A stretch of DNA of 37,901 nucleotides from Alteromonadaceae bacterium. GTDB taxonomy: Bacteria > Pseudomonadota > Gammaproteobacteria > Pseudomonadales > Cellvibrionaceae. The DNA lies in assembly GCA_002746115.1 (NCBI GenBank), contig NVXL01000002.1, forward strand, positions 123,430 to 161,330. The letters are read 5' to 3'. Below the pieces are notes generated by a model. It did no database searches. It saw only the letters and a program-made list of their open reading frames with translations, and was not told the origin of the DNA. How positions within the stretch are numbered: the stretch's first letter is position 1; each line of letters begins with the position of its first letter. The translations under genes were made by a program, and so were the position numbers. This document shows positions 26,742 through 34,144 of the stretch, in pieces.

Positions 26742-27776
26742 ATGGATATTACTGAACTGTTAGCTTTTTCTGCCAAACAAGGGGCATCGGATCTGCATTT
26801 ATCCAGTGGCTTACCGCCGATGATTCGGGTTGATGGTGATGTCAGGCGGATTAATTTGCCACCGATGGAACATAAGGAGGTTCATAGTTTAATTTATGAA
26901 ATTATGAACGATAAACAACGCAAGGACTTTGAAGAGTTTTTAGAGACCGACTTCTCGTTTGAGGTTCCAGGCGTTGCACGCTTCCGTGTGAACGCGTTTA
27001 ACCAGAATCGCGGCGCGGCTGCGGTGTTTCGTACTATTCCGGCCAAGGTGTTAACCATGGATGAGTTGGGGATGGGGCAGGTTTTCCGAGACATCTCTTC
27101 CGTGTCGCGTGGTTTGTGTTTGGTGACGGGGCCGACAGGTTCCGGTAAATCAACGACCTTGGCGGCTATGGTCGATTACATTAATGATAATAAATATGAG
27201 CATATTTTAACCATTGAGGATCCAATCGAATTTGTACACGAGAGTAAAAAATGTTTGGTGAACCAGCGTGAAGTTCACCGTGATACGCTTGGTTTTTCTG
27301 AAGCCTTGCGCTCTGCCTTGCGAGAAGATCCTGATATTATTCTAGTGGGTGAGCTGCGTGACCTTGAGACTATACGCTTAGCACTCACCGCCGCAGAAAC
27401 AGGGCATTTGGTATTTGGTACTTTGCATACGACCTCTGCTGCTAAAACTGTTGATAGGGTGGTGGATGTATTTCCTGCTAGTGAGAAAGCGATGGTACGC
27501 TCGATGTTGTCAGAGTCGCTGCAAGCGGTTGTTTCGCAAACTTTAATGAAAAAAAATGGTGGTGGTCGAGTCGCTGCACATGAAATCATGCGAGGCACAC
27601 CTGCGATCCGTAACCTAATACGGGAAGATAAGGTCGCGCAGATGTATTCAGCCATGCAAACGGGGGCTGCACTTGGTATGCAGACGCTGGATCAGTGTTT
27701 GGCGGATTTGGTAGACCGGCGCGTTATTACGCGTGAAACTGCACGTGAGAAGGCAAAAATGCCGGACAACTTTTAA
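26742..27776 (+). CDS. pilT: Type IV pilus retraction ATPase PilT
   Basis: A 344-residue hexameric ATPase at the base of the type IV pilus that powers pilus retraction and twitching. An N-terminal PAS-like part (1-100, SDLHLSSGLPPMIRVDG) is followed by the RecA-like core: Walker A TGPTGSGKS (about 129-137), the Asp box around ILTIEDPIEF, Walker B with DIILVGELRD, the His box FGTLHTTSA, and the retraction-specific AIRNLIRED motif in the C-terminal part. A good AGAAGG ribosome site precedes the ATG. pilU follows after 44 bases. Length equals Pseudomonas PilT (344). Confidence 0.97.
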   Translation: MDITELLAFSAKQGASDLHLSSGLPPMIRVDGDVRRINLPPMEHKEVHSLIYEIMNDKQRKDFEEFLETDFSFEVPGVARFRVNAFNQNRGAAAVFRTIPAKVLTMDELGMGQVFRDISSVSRGLCLVTGPTGSGKSTTLAAMVDYINDNKYEHILTIEDPIEFVHESKKCLVNQREVHRDTLGFSEALRSALREDPDIILVGELRDLETIRLALTAAETGHLVFGTLHTTSAAKTVDRVVDVFPASEKAMVRSMLSESLQAVVSQTLMKKNGGGRVAAHEIMRGTPAIRNLIREDKVAQMYSAMQTGAALGMQTLDQCLADLVDRRVITRETAREKAKMPDNF

Positions 27777-27820
27777 CCTATTTTTATTTTTATATTGATA
27801 ACCTAGCGGAGATCCTTGGC

Positions 27821-28957
27821 ATGGACTTGGACAAATTATTGGTGTTAATGGTCGACAAAGGGGCTTCGGATTTATTTATCACGGCGGGCATTCCTCCTTC
27901 AATAAAATTGCACGGTAAAGTCGTACCTGTGACCACGACGCCCTTGTCGCCGGAAAAAACACGTGAGCTGTGTTTGAGCGTGATGAATGAAAAGCAACGC
28001 AAAGAGTTTATGGAGACGCGGGAGCTTAATTTCGCCGTTAGTGCGCGTGGTGTTGGTCGTTTTAGGGCAAGCGCTTTTTTTCAGCGTAACTTAGCCGGAA
28101 TGGTTTTGCGTCGTATCGAAACTAAGATTCCAGACCCAGATGAGCTTGGCTTACCTGAAGTGATCAAAGAGTTGGCGATGGCTAAGCGTGGTTTGGTTAT
28201 CTTTGTTGGTGCAACTGGTGCTGGTAAATCGACGTCACTGGCGGCGATGATTGGGCATCGCAATCGTAATTCTAAAGGGCATATTATTTCGATAGAAGAC
28301 CCCATTGAATTTATTCATCAGCATAAAGGCTGCGTTATTACTCAGCGCGAAGTGGGAATCGATACCGAGTCGTTTGAGGTTGCTCTTAAGAACACTTTGC
28401 GTCAGGCGCCTGATGTGATTTTGATTGGTGAGGTTCGTACGCGGGACACTATGGAGCATGCTATTGCTTTTGCTGAGACAGGACACTTATGTCTTTGTAC
28501 TTTGCACGCCAATAACGCCAACCAAGCTTTAGATCGGATTATTCATTTCTTCCCTGCCGATCGTCATTCGCAGCTATGGATGGATCTGTCGCTTAACTTG
28601 AAAGGTATTGTTGCGCAGCAATTGATCCCGACACCAGACGGTAATGGTCGCCGTGCTTGTTTGGAGGTGCTGCTTAATACGCCTTTAGCGTCCGATCTTA
28701 TTCGTAAAGGTGACGTGCATGAGCTAAAAGCGTTGATGAAAAAATCGACAGAGCTTGGTATGCAAACCTTTGATCAGGCCTTGTATGACCTATACGATGC
28801 AGGTGAGATTACTTATGAGGACGCTTTGGCGCATGCGGATTCGACTAATGACCTTCGCTTGATGATTAAGCTAAGCTCTGAAAGTGATGCCAGTTACCTT
28901 TCTAATGCAGCGGACGAGTTATCGATTCAGCCTGATGATCGTAATAGTCGCTTCTAA
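27821..28957 (+). CDS. pilU: Type IV pilus retraction ATPase PilU
   Basis: A 378-residue PilT paralogue that helps PilT retract pili under load. It has SDLFITAGIPPSIKLHG at the N-terminus, Walker A GATGAGKS (130-137), IISIEDPIEFIH, VILIGEVRTRDT (Walker B) and CLCTLHANN (His box). The AIRNLIRE motif of PilT is replaced by LASDLIRKG, and there is a PilU-type C-terminal extension (about 345-378, rich in Ser and Asp). It lies directly after pilT and is likely in the same operon. Its stop is one base from the stop of convergent ruvX. Confidence 0.96.
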   Translation: MDLDKLLVLMVDKGASDLFITAGIPPSIKLHGKVVPVTTTPLSPEKTRELCLSVMNEKQRKEFMETRELNFAVSARGVGRFRASAFFQRNLAGMVLRRIETKIPDPDELGLPEVIKELAMAKRGLVIFVGATGAGKSTSLAAMIGHRNRNSKGHIISIEDPIEFIHQHKGCVITQREVGIDTESFEVALKNTLRQAPDVILIGEVRTRDTMEHAIAFAETGHLCLCTLHANNANQALDRIIHFFPADRHSQLWMDLSLNLKGIVAQQLIPTPDGNGRRACLEVLLNTPLASDLIRKGDVHELKALMKKSTELGMQTFDQALYDLYDAGEITYEDALAHADSTNDLRLMIKLSSESDASYLSNAADELSIQPDDRNSRF

Positions 28958-28958
28958 G

Positions 28959-29414
28959 CTATTCTTCCGGTGGCGTCAGTTGGCGCCACCAACTCTCCAG
29001 TATTAGCCGTGCTGCAATAGAGTCTACTGGGCTTTCCTTTGGTGTTTTACGTCGCTTCATGTGTCCCGGGTTCGAGTTTGCTTGCAGCCTTTCCTCTGCG
29101 ATAACTTTGGCTTCTTTGGTGGTTAAGCGCTCATCAAAGAAGTGTAATTCACAGGCGAAGCGTGCGTGTAAGCGATTGCCAAATTTTCGCGCTCGCCTAG
29201 TCATCTCCATTTCACTGCCATCCATATTAAAAGGCAAACCCACGACTACGGTCTTGGTTTGCCATTCGTTTAGCAGTTGCTCTATTTCTTGCCAGTTGGG
29301 GATGCCTTCTTTGGCTTTAATCGGGCGTAATTCATCGGCCAGCTGGGTTGAGCTGTTTCCTGCGGCAATACCAATATTTTTGGTGCCAAAATCAAAGGCT
29401 AAAATTGATGACAT
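28959..29414 (-). CDS. ruvX: RuvX/YqgF Holliday-junction-resolvase-like nuclease
   Basis: A 151-residue RNase-H-fold protein. Active-site acids are visible in LAFDFGTKNIG (N-terminus), FFDERLTTKEA and DSIAARLILE (C-terminus), with VVGLPFNMDGSE in between. The family is named for its resemblance to RuvC; in bacteria it has been linked to 16S rRNA 5' processing as well as DNA junction cutting. It is the last gene of the minus-strand run tonB-yqgE-ruvX. It follows yqgE by 73 bases, a standard pair in gammaproteobacteria. Confidence 0.95.
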   Translation of the reverse strand: MSSILAFDFGTKNIGIAAGNSSTQLADELRPIKAKEGIPNWQEIEQLLNEWQTKTVVVGLPFNMDGSEMEMTRRARKFGNRLHARFACELHFFDERLTTKEAKVIAEERLQANSNPGHMKRRKTPKESPVDSIAARLILESWWRQLTPPEE

Positions 29415-29487
29415 GAGGGGCGCACTAAGGTAGGTAATGGTTTGAGGGTAAATAATATGTGGGTGAATACGCGCTTGGCAAGGATAG

Positions 29488-30072
29488 TTATGCGTGGCCT
29501 GCTTGGGAGCAGATCAGGTTAAGATCGACGCCTATATGTTTTGAGGCCGCATTCCAGCGTTCTTGCACTGGCGTGTCAAAAATAATACTTGAGTTTGCCG
29601 GGACGGTAAGCCAGCTATTGGCGGATAGCTCTTCCTCAAGTTGTCCTGCGGACCAGCCCGCGTAGCCTAGTGCAAACTGTGCTCCTGCAGGGGCGCAATC
29701 ATTGGCGAGCGCCGCAACAATGTCACGCGATGTCGTGAGGCATATCTCTTCGGATACCTGCAAGGTGGAGTCCCACTTGCCTTCATTACGGTGCAATACA
29801 AAGCCTTGTTGAGGGTTGACCGGGCCGCCAGCAAGCACTGGCGTATCTGTGTTTACTTGCGCAGCCGGGTCGAGTGAGAGCTGTTTAAACACATCGTCAT
29901 AGGTGGCTTCGAGGGTTTGATTAATCACAATTCCCATGGCGCCATGCTCGTTATGGTCGCAGATGTAAGTGACTGAGTGTGAAAAAATGGAGTCGACAAG
30001 ATTTGGCATAGCGATAAGGAAATGTCCGCTAAGATTGTCGCCGCTCGACGGTGTTGGATCCAGTTCAGTCAT
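29488..30072 (-). CDS. yqgE: YqgE/AlgH family protein
   Basis: A 194-residue protein of the DUF179 family (called AlgH in Pseudomonas). Motifs: GHFLIAMPNLVDSIFSHSVTYIC near the start, EHGAMGIVINQ, VLAGGPVNPQQGFVLHR, AQFALGYAGWSAGQLEEEL and NSWLTVP. No catalytic residues are established for the family, which was once thought to regulate alginate genes. It is always close to ruvX. The ATG has no visible Shine-Dalgarno site and lies only three bases after a strong hairpin (listed separately). Confidence 0.94.
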   Translation of the reverse strand: MTELDPTPSSGDNLSGHFLIAMPNLVDSIFSHSVTYICDHNEHGAMGIVINQTLEATYDDVFKQLSLDPAAQVNTDTPVLAGGPVNPQQGFVLHRNEGKWDSTLQVSEEICLTTSRDIVAALANDCAPAGAQFALGYAGWSAGQLEEELSANSWLTVPANSSIIFDTPVQERWNAASKHIGVDLNLICSQAGHA

Positions 30073-30075
30073 AGT

Positions 30076-30119
30076 CTAAGTATTAAAGGCTTTAGATAAT
30101 AAAACAAGCCTTTTCTTAG
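30076..30119 (-). promoter_or_regulatory. Stem-loop just before the yqgE start
   Basis: On the minus strand an outer 5-base stem (CTAAG/CTTAG) encloses an inner 8-base stem (AAAGGCTT/AAGCCTTT) with a 13-base AT-rich loop; internal loops are one and four bases. It ends three bases before the yqgE ATG. It might end tonB transcription (no long U-run follows) or hide the yqgE start from ribosomes. Confidence 0.5.
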
Positions 30120-30198
30120 CTTTTGCCTGAGTTGCCATCCTCTGTCGTCACGTTCAGCAGCGGTGCTAGTGCTTATCGCGTGTTTAATGTAAGCCTTA

Positions 30199-31074
30199 CT
30201 AGTCAGTGGTTAAGCCTGTGATCTCGAATCGCCAGGTGCGTATGATCTCCAGCTTGTCGGCGTCTTTAAGCACTTCTTTGGGTAAGGGCTTAAAAGGCGA
30301 TGCGAGCTTAACAATCTGAATAGCCGCCGTATCAAGAATACTAAACCCAGACGATTGAGTAATTTCAATATGCTCAACGGTACCGTTACTTGCCAGTAAA
30401 ACAGCCAAGCGCAGGTTGCCGTATATTTCGTTTTCCAATGCGGCTTTAGGGAAATGGGCATTACCGATAGATTCAACACGCTGTGCCCAGGAGTTTAGGT
30501 ATCGAGCGTCGCTGCTGGCGCGTGTAGCGACAGAGGTCAGCCTGCGAATGCGTGGGCGACTGGCAAGCTCTTGGATTTGATTGTCGAGTTTGGCACGCAA
30601 GCTCATAAACTCTGGTTGATTCAATATGATCTCAACCTCGGCGCCGCTGTGTGCTTCGTGGTTTTGTTGTTCGTTGTCGTTTTTGTTCTTTTGTGCTTTT
30701 AAGTCAGCGCGGCTTTGAGTGGTAACGACGACTTGGCTAGAGGCTTGGCTGTCGGTTTGGCGCTTTTGCTGGGCGACGGGGCTTACATCGCGAACGTTGA
30801 TGTCGTTGAATTTCGCTTGTTTTTTAACCGTGAGCTCTTTGATTTCTTCGGCGGTGCCGCTCGCTTGCTGATCATGCTGAGCAAGAAAGTTGGCTTTCTC
30901 CGGTGCGACTTTGGATTGATGTGTTGCTAAGGTGATATTGAGTGTCGGCGCTACTTTGGTGTCACTGCTGCTGCTAAAGCCGATACCAAAAATCAAAATA
31001 GCGTGTACCGCCACCGCTAGAAATAGGGTAAAGCTAAGTCGCTCTGTGCTTGCTACGCCTTGGTCATTGGTCAT
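30199..31074 (-). CDS. tonB3: TonB-like energy transducer (TonB3-type)
   Basis: A 291-residue inner-membrane protein with one N-terminal helix (about 13-34, containing His24 like the TonB anchor), a long periplasmic linker and a C-terminal TonB domain (about 195-290: SWAQRVESIGNAHFP, LRLAVLLASNGTVEHIEI, SGFSILDTAAIQIVKLASPF, TWRFEITG). The linker (about 40-185) is rich in Gln, Asn, Lys and Glu and lacks the Pro-Glu/Pro-Lys repeats of classic TonB. No exbB/exbD is beside it. The place between gshB and yqgE, next to pilG, is that of Pseudomonas tonB3, which is needed for twitching. Function by that parallel is inference; domain identity is firm. Confidence 0.85.
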   Translation of the reverse strand: MTNDQGVASTERLSFTLFLAVAVHAILIFGIGFSSSSDTKVAPTLNITLATHQSKVAPEKANFLAQHDQQASGTAEEIKELTVKKQAKFNDINVRDVSPVAQQKRQTDSQASSQVVVTTQSRADLKAQKNKNDNEQQNHEAHSGAEVEIILNQPEFMSLRAKLDNQIQELASRPRIRRLTSVATRASSDARYLNSWAQRVESIGNAHFPKAALENEIYGNLRLAVLLASNGTVEHIEITQSSGFSILDTAAIQIVKLASPFKPLPKEVLKDADKLEIIRTWRFEITGLTTD

Positions 31075-31198
31075 CGGCAGTGGTCATTATGAGATCATGT
31101 CTATTGTTGATTTAAGTAATTATTCAAATGATTACTGATTGGGAGGGCATTAAGCCGAGCGCAATTGTCGCTCAGCTGAATGCTCAATACCACCACCG

Positions 31199-32155
31199 TT
31201 ATTCGTCTTCGGCGAGTTTGTCACAAATTGCCTGCATAAGTTTGGCACCGATCTTGGTGTCATAGGCCGCATCGATCTCTTGCACGCAGGTGGGGCTGGT
31301 GACGTTAATCTCGGTGAGGTAGTCACCAATAATATCAAGACCGACAAAAAACAAGCCTTTCCTTACTAAGGTAGGGCCGATTTGCGCTGCGATCCAAAGG
31401 TCGCGTTCGCTCAAGGTTTGAGCTACCCCGCGCCCGCCTGCGGCAATGTTTCCGCGTGTTTCCCCTTCTGCTGGTATACGTGCAAGTGCGTAAGGGATTG
31501 GGACGCCGTTTACCATTAATACACGCTTATCACCGTTGCTAATCTCTGGGATGAATTTCTGTACCATGATAAAGCTGTTGCCGTACTCGCTGAGAGTTTC
31601 AATTATCACGCTAACATTTGGGTCGTCTGCGCGGCAGCGAAAAATACCTGTGCCGCCCATGCCGTCTAAGGGTTTAAAAATAACGTCGCCATGTTCTTGG
31701 TGAAAGCTTTTTAATAGCGATGTTTTGCGGCTGACTAATACTGGTGGGCAGCACTCGGGGAATTGTGTGGCAAATACCTTCTCGTTACAGTCTCTTAAAC
31801 TTTGGGGCTTGTTAACCACTAAGGTGCCTGATTTCTCGGCCTCTTCTAGTATGTAAGTGGCGTAGATATATTGATTGTCGAACGGAGGATCCTTTCGCAT
31901 CAACATAACGTCGATGTCTTTAAGTGCTACTTCGCGGGCATCGTCTAGTTCGTACCATCGGTTTTTATCTTCTATGACGCGTAATTTTCTAGCGGAGGCT
32001 TTTGCTTCGCCATTAAGGAGGTATAGATCATCAATTTCCATGTATTCGAGCGTGAACCCTGCTTGCTGTGCGGCGAGCAAAAGCGCTAAAGTGGTATCTT
32101 TGTGGTACTTGATGTCTGCAATTGGATCCATTACCACGCCAAGAGTACGGTTCAT
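31199..32155 (-). CDS. gshB: Glutathione synthetase
   Basis: A 318-residue ATP-grasp enzyme that joins gamma-glutamylcysteine and glycine to make glutathione. It starts with LGVVMDPIADIKYHKDTTLALLLAAQ and shows LMRKDPPFDNQYIYATY, VVNKPQSLRDCNEKVFATQF, IFKPLDGMGGTGIFR (ATP-binding glycine loop), NGDKRVLMVNG, GNIAAGGRG and GLDIIGDYLTEINVTSPT. Length matches E. coli GshB (316). AGGA lies before the ATG. A strong promoter about 80 bases upstream is listed separately. tonB3 follows after 124 bases. Confidence 0.97.
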   Translation of the reverse strand: MNRTLGVVMDPIADIKYHKDTTLALLLAAQQAGFTLEYMEIDDLYLLNGEAKASARKLRVIEDKNRWYELDDAREVALKDIDVMLMRKDPPFDNQYIYATYILEEAEKSGTLVVNKPQSLRDCNEKVFATQFPECCPPVLVSRKTSLLKSFHQEHGDVIFKPLDGMGGTGIFRCRADDPNVSVIIETLSEYGNSFIMVQKFIPEISNGDKRVLMVNGVPIPYALARIPAEGETRGNIAAGGRGVAQTLSERDLWIAAQIGPTLVRKGLFFVGLDIIGDYLTEINVTSPTCVQEIDAAYDTKIGAKLMQAICDKLAEDE

Positions 32156-32517
32156 ATTTGAAGTATCCTGTAATTTGTTGTTTTATCCCACCGAATACGT
32201 GAAATTTGTTGGCGAAATACGAAATTATGAACGATTATAAAGAGTACTCAGAGTATGACAATAGTTCAAGTATGAACATTTGAATCTAATGGATTTCTTT
32301 TTTATTCAAGCAGTTATAGAATATACTGCGAAACTATGTTAAAAGTTATGCGGCTGTGATCGGCGCACATACCCTTCATCGAAATGTTGGGTAGATGAGG
32401 ATGTATTGGCTTAAATGTAATGTGTTAAGTTACGTTTATGCCCAATAAAAATAGCAATAGGGATATATTGTGCGGCTGTTACTTTAAGACTTTGACTAAG
32501 ACAACTAAGGTTATCTT
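32156..32517. other. gshB-pilG divergent control region (362 bases, no gene)
   Basis: AT-rich with no credible open frame. The gshB half holds a near-consensus minus-strand promoter (32234-32261). For pilG the best box is TATACT at 32322-32327 on the plus strand, about 190 bases before the gene, with only a poor -35. An AAGG ribosome site precedes the pilG ATG. No repeat or stable hairpin stands out. Confidence 0.5.
32234..32261 (-). promoter_or_regulatory. Sigma-70-type promoter for gshB
   Basis: On the minus strand TTGTCA (32256-32261) and a perfect TATAAT (32234-32239) are 16 bases apart, giving a predicted start near 32227 and a leader of about 72 bases to the gshB ATG. Confidence 0.65.
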
Positions 32518-32913
32518 ATGGAAGTGAATCTAGATCATTTAAAGGTTATGATAATTGACGATAGCAAGACTATTCGTCGTACTGCTGAAACCTTACTGAA
32601 AAAAGTGGGCTGCACAGTCGTGACTGCAACTGACGGTTTTGATGCGTTGGCAAAAATTGCCGATACGCGACCTGATATTATTTTTGTAGATATTATGATG
32701 CCTCGCCTAGATGGCTATCAAACCTGTGCCCTTATTAAAAACAATAGTGAATTCAAGTCAATACCGGTGATTATGTTATCCAGTAAAGATGGATTGTTCG
32801 ACAAGGCGAAAGGTCGTATTGTCGGGTCAGATCAATACTTAACCAAGCCCTTTAGTAAAGGGGAGCTGCTTGGTGCAATTGAAAATCATGTAAAAGTGGC
32901 TCGTGTGAGTTAA
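32518..32913 (+). CDS. pilG: Twitching-motility response regulator PilG
   Basis: A 131-residue stand-alone CheY-like receiver. Asp13-Asp14 region is IIDDSKTIRR, the phospho-acceptor is Asp58 (IIFVDIMMPRLDGY), followed by IPVIMLSSKDG and the lysine in LTKPFSKGEL. In Pseudomonas PilG is phosphorylated by ChpA and promotes pilus extension and cAMP signalling. It is the first gene of the Pil-Chp cluster. The 182 bases to pilH are longer than elsewhere in the cluster and hold a repeat and a nested hairpin. Confidence 0.96.
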   Translation: MEVNLDHLKVMIIDDSKTIRRTAETLLKKVGCTVVTATDGFDALAKIADTRPDIIFVDIMMPRLDGYQTCALIKNNSEFKSIPVIMLSSKDGLFDKAKGRIVGSDQYLTKPFSKGELLGAIENHVKVARVS

Positions 32914-32984
32914 CTGCGATGTAATCTAGCTGTGATCTAATCAATCACAACGCGGTTATGTCATGCATTAAGAAGTATAAAGAT

Positions 32985-33059
32985 TGCGTATAAAAACTGC
33001 GTATAAAATAAGTAAAGGGTCAGAGTCATAGCGGAGGCCGCATTGTCGCCCAATGACTC
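32985..33059 (+). promoter_or_regulatory. Repeat and nested hairpin in the pilG-pilH gap
   Basis: The 11-base string TGCGTATAAAA occurs at 32985-32995 and 32998-33008. Downstream, GAGTCAT (33023-33029) pairs with ATGACTC (33053-33059) and encloses GCGG-AGG-CCGC (33031-33041). The stem ends 37 bases before the pilH ATG. It could shape pilH expression (RNA processing or partial termination). No T-run follows, so it is not a typical terminator. Confidence 0.5.
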
Positions 33060-33095
33060 AGCTCAGAGATACCGTCCAGTAATAATGGGGGATTT

Positions 33096-33458
33096 ATGGC
33101 AAAAGTGTTAATCGTTGACGACTCGCCAACTGAAACATACAAGCTCACCGGCATGCTAGAAAAAAATGGCCACACGGTGATTACTGCTGGAAATGGTGAG
33201 GAAGGCGTCAAGACAGCTAAAAAAGAACTGCCCGATTTGGTTCTTATGGATATCGTAATGCCAGGCCTCAACGGCTTTCAGGCAACACGTCAGCTCAGTA
33301 AAGCTTCCGAAACTTCCCACATCCCCGTCATCATAGTCACCACCAAAGATCAAGAAACCGATCGGGTTTGGGGGATGCGTCAAGGCGCTAAAGCTTACCT
33401 TACAAAACCTATTGAAGAAAAAGAATTGTTGGCAACCATTGCCAAAGTAGGCGTGTAG
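33096..33458 (+). CDS. pilH: Twitching-motility response regulator PilH
   Basis: A 120-residue stand-alone receiver with VDDSPTE, phospho-acceptor Asp52 (LVLMDIVMPGLNGF), IPVIIVTTKDQETD and LTKPIEEKEL. In Pseudomonas PilH favours pilus retraction and acts as a phosphate sink for the Chp system. GGGGGA lies close before the ATG. pilI starts eight bases after its stop. It resembles PilG but is clearly distinct (NGHTVITAGNGEEG), so the two are not a recent duplication. Confidence 0.95.
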   Translation: MAKVLIVDDSPTETYKLTGMLEKNGHTVITAGNGEEGVKTAKKELPDLVLMDIVMPGLNGFQATRQLSKASETSHIPVIIVTTKDQETDRVWGMRQGAKAYLTKPIEEKELLATIAKVGV

Positions 33459-33466
33459 TCACGACC

Positions 33467-34006
33467 ATGACAGATAATGCTTTTAAAGCTCTATCGAACT
33501 TGGCGGCTCTAAGTCGAAGCTCTGCCAAAGGTCTACCCTCACAGAGAGATGTGGCACCACGTTGGAGTGGGGTGGGGTTCTCGTGTATGGGGTATCGCTT
33601 TGTTATTCCTATGGGGCAAGTGACTGAGTTGATGGAGGTTCCTCCTTCGACTCGTCTCCCTAGTGTGCAGCGCTGGGTAATAGGCCTTTCTAATGTACGT
33701 GGACGCTTATTACCGTTATTTGATCTCGCTAAATTTGTTGGCGGTCAGATCGGAAATCAAAAGAAGACACAGCGGGTATTAGTACTGGAGAACGATAACC
33801 TATATAGCGGTTTGGTTGTTGACCGCGCATATGGTATGCAGCATTTCGTTTCTGATACTTATGACAAATATAGCGAAGAGCTGCCAGATGGTTTGGCAAA
33901 ATATACAACTGGGTCGTACCGGGATGCGTCAGCCGAGATCTGGGGTGTCTTTGACCTTGATTTACTCGCTAACGATGACGAATTCCTAAATGCTGCAATC
34001 ATTTAG
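33467..34006 (+). CDS. pilI: CheW-like adaptor PilI
   Basis: A 179-residue CheW-domain protein that joins the receptor PilJ to the kinase ChpA. CheW marks: MGYRFVIPMGQVTELMEVPP, LPSVQRWVIGLSNVRGRLLPLFDLAKFVG, RVLVLENDNLYSGLVVDRAYGMQHF. An N-terminal tail of about 30 residues precedes the domain. It starts directly after pilH and is followed by 138 AT-rich bases before pilJ that contain an 11-base direct repeat (AAATCAAGATA at 34058-34068 and 34071-34081). Confidence 0.94.
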   Translation: MTDNAFKALSNLAALSRSSAKGLPSQRDVAPRWSGVGFSCMGYRFVIPMGQVTELMEVPPSTRLPSVQRWVIGLSNVRGRLLPLFDLAKFVGGQIGNQKKTQRVLVLENDNLYSGLVVDRAYGMQHFVSDTYDKYSEELPDGLAKYTTGSYRDASAEIWGVFDLDLLANDDEFLNAAII

Positions 34007-34144
34007 ATTTTAAGCGGTTGTTGTTTTAGCAGCCGACTAAAAATAACAAGTACATATAAATCAAGATATTAAATCAAGATACATAATATATAGCTGCGCA
34101 TTTGTGCAATTTGTTTTAAACATACACTCGCTTGGGAGCGTCGT

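Noticed and set aside
26742-28957. pilT and pilU as a recent tandem duplication
   Set aside because: They are the ancient, distinct paralogues found together in most twitching gammaproteobacteria.
34040-34050. AATAACAA, resembling the Hfq/Crc catabolite motif, after pilI
   Set aside because: It is about 100 bases before pilJ and not near any start codon; in an AT-rich gap a single match is expected by chance.
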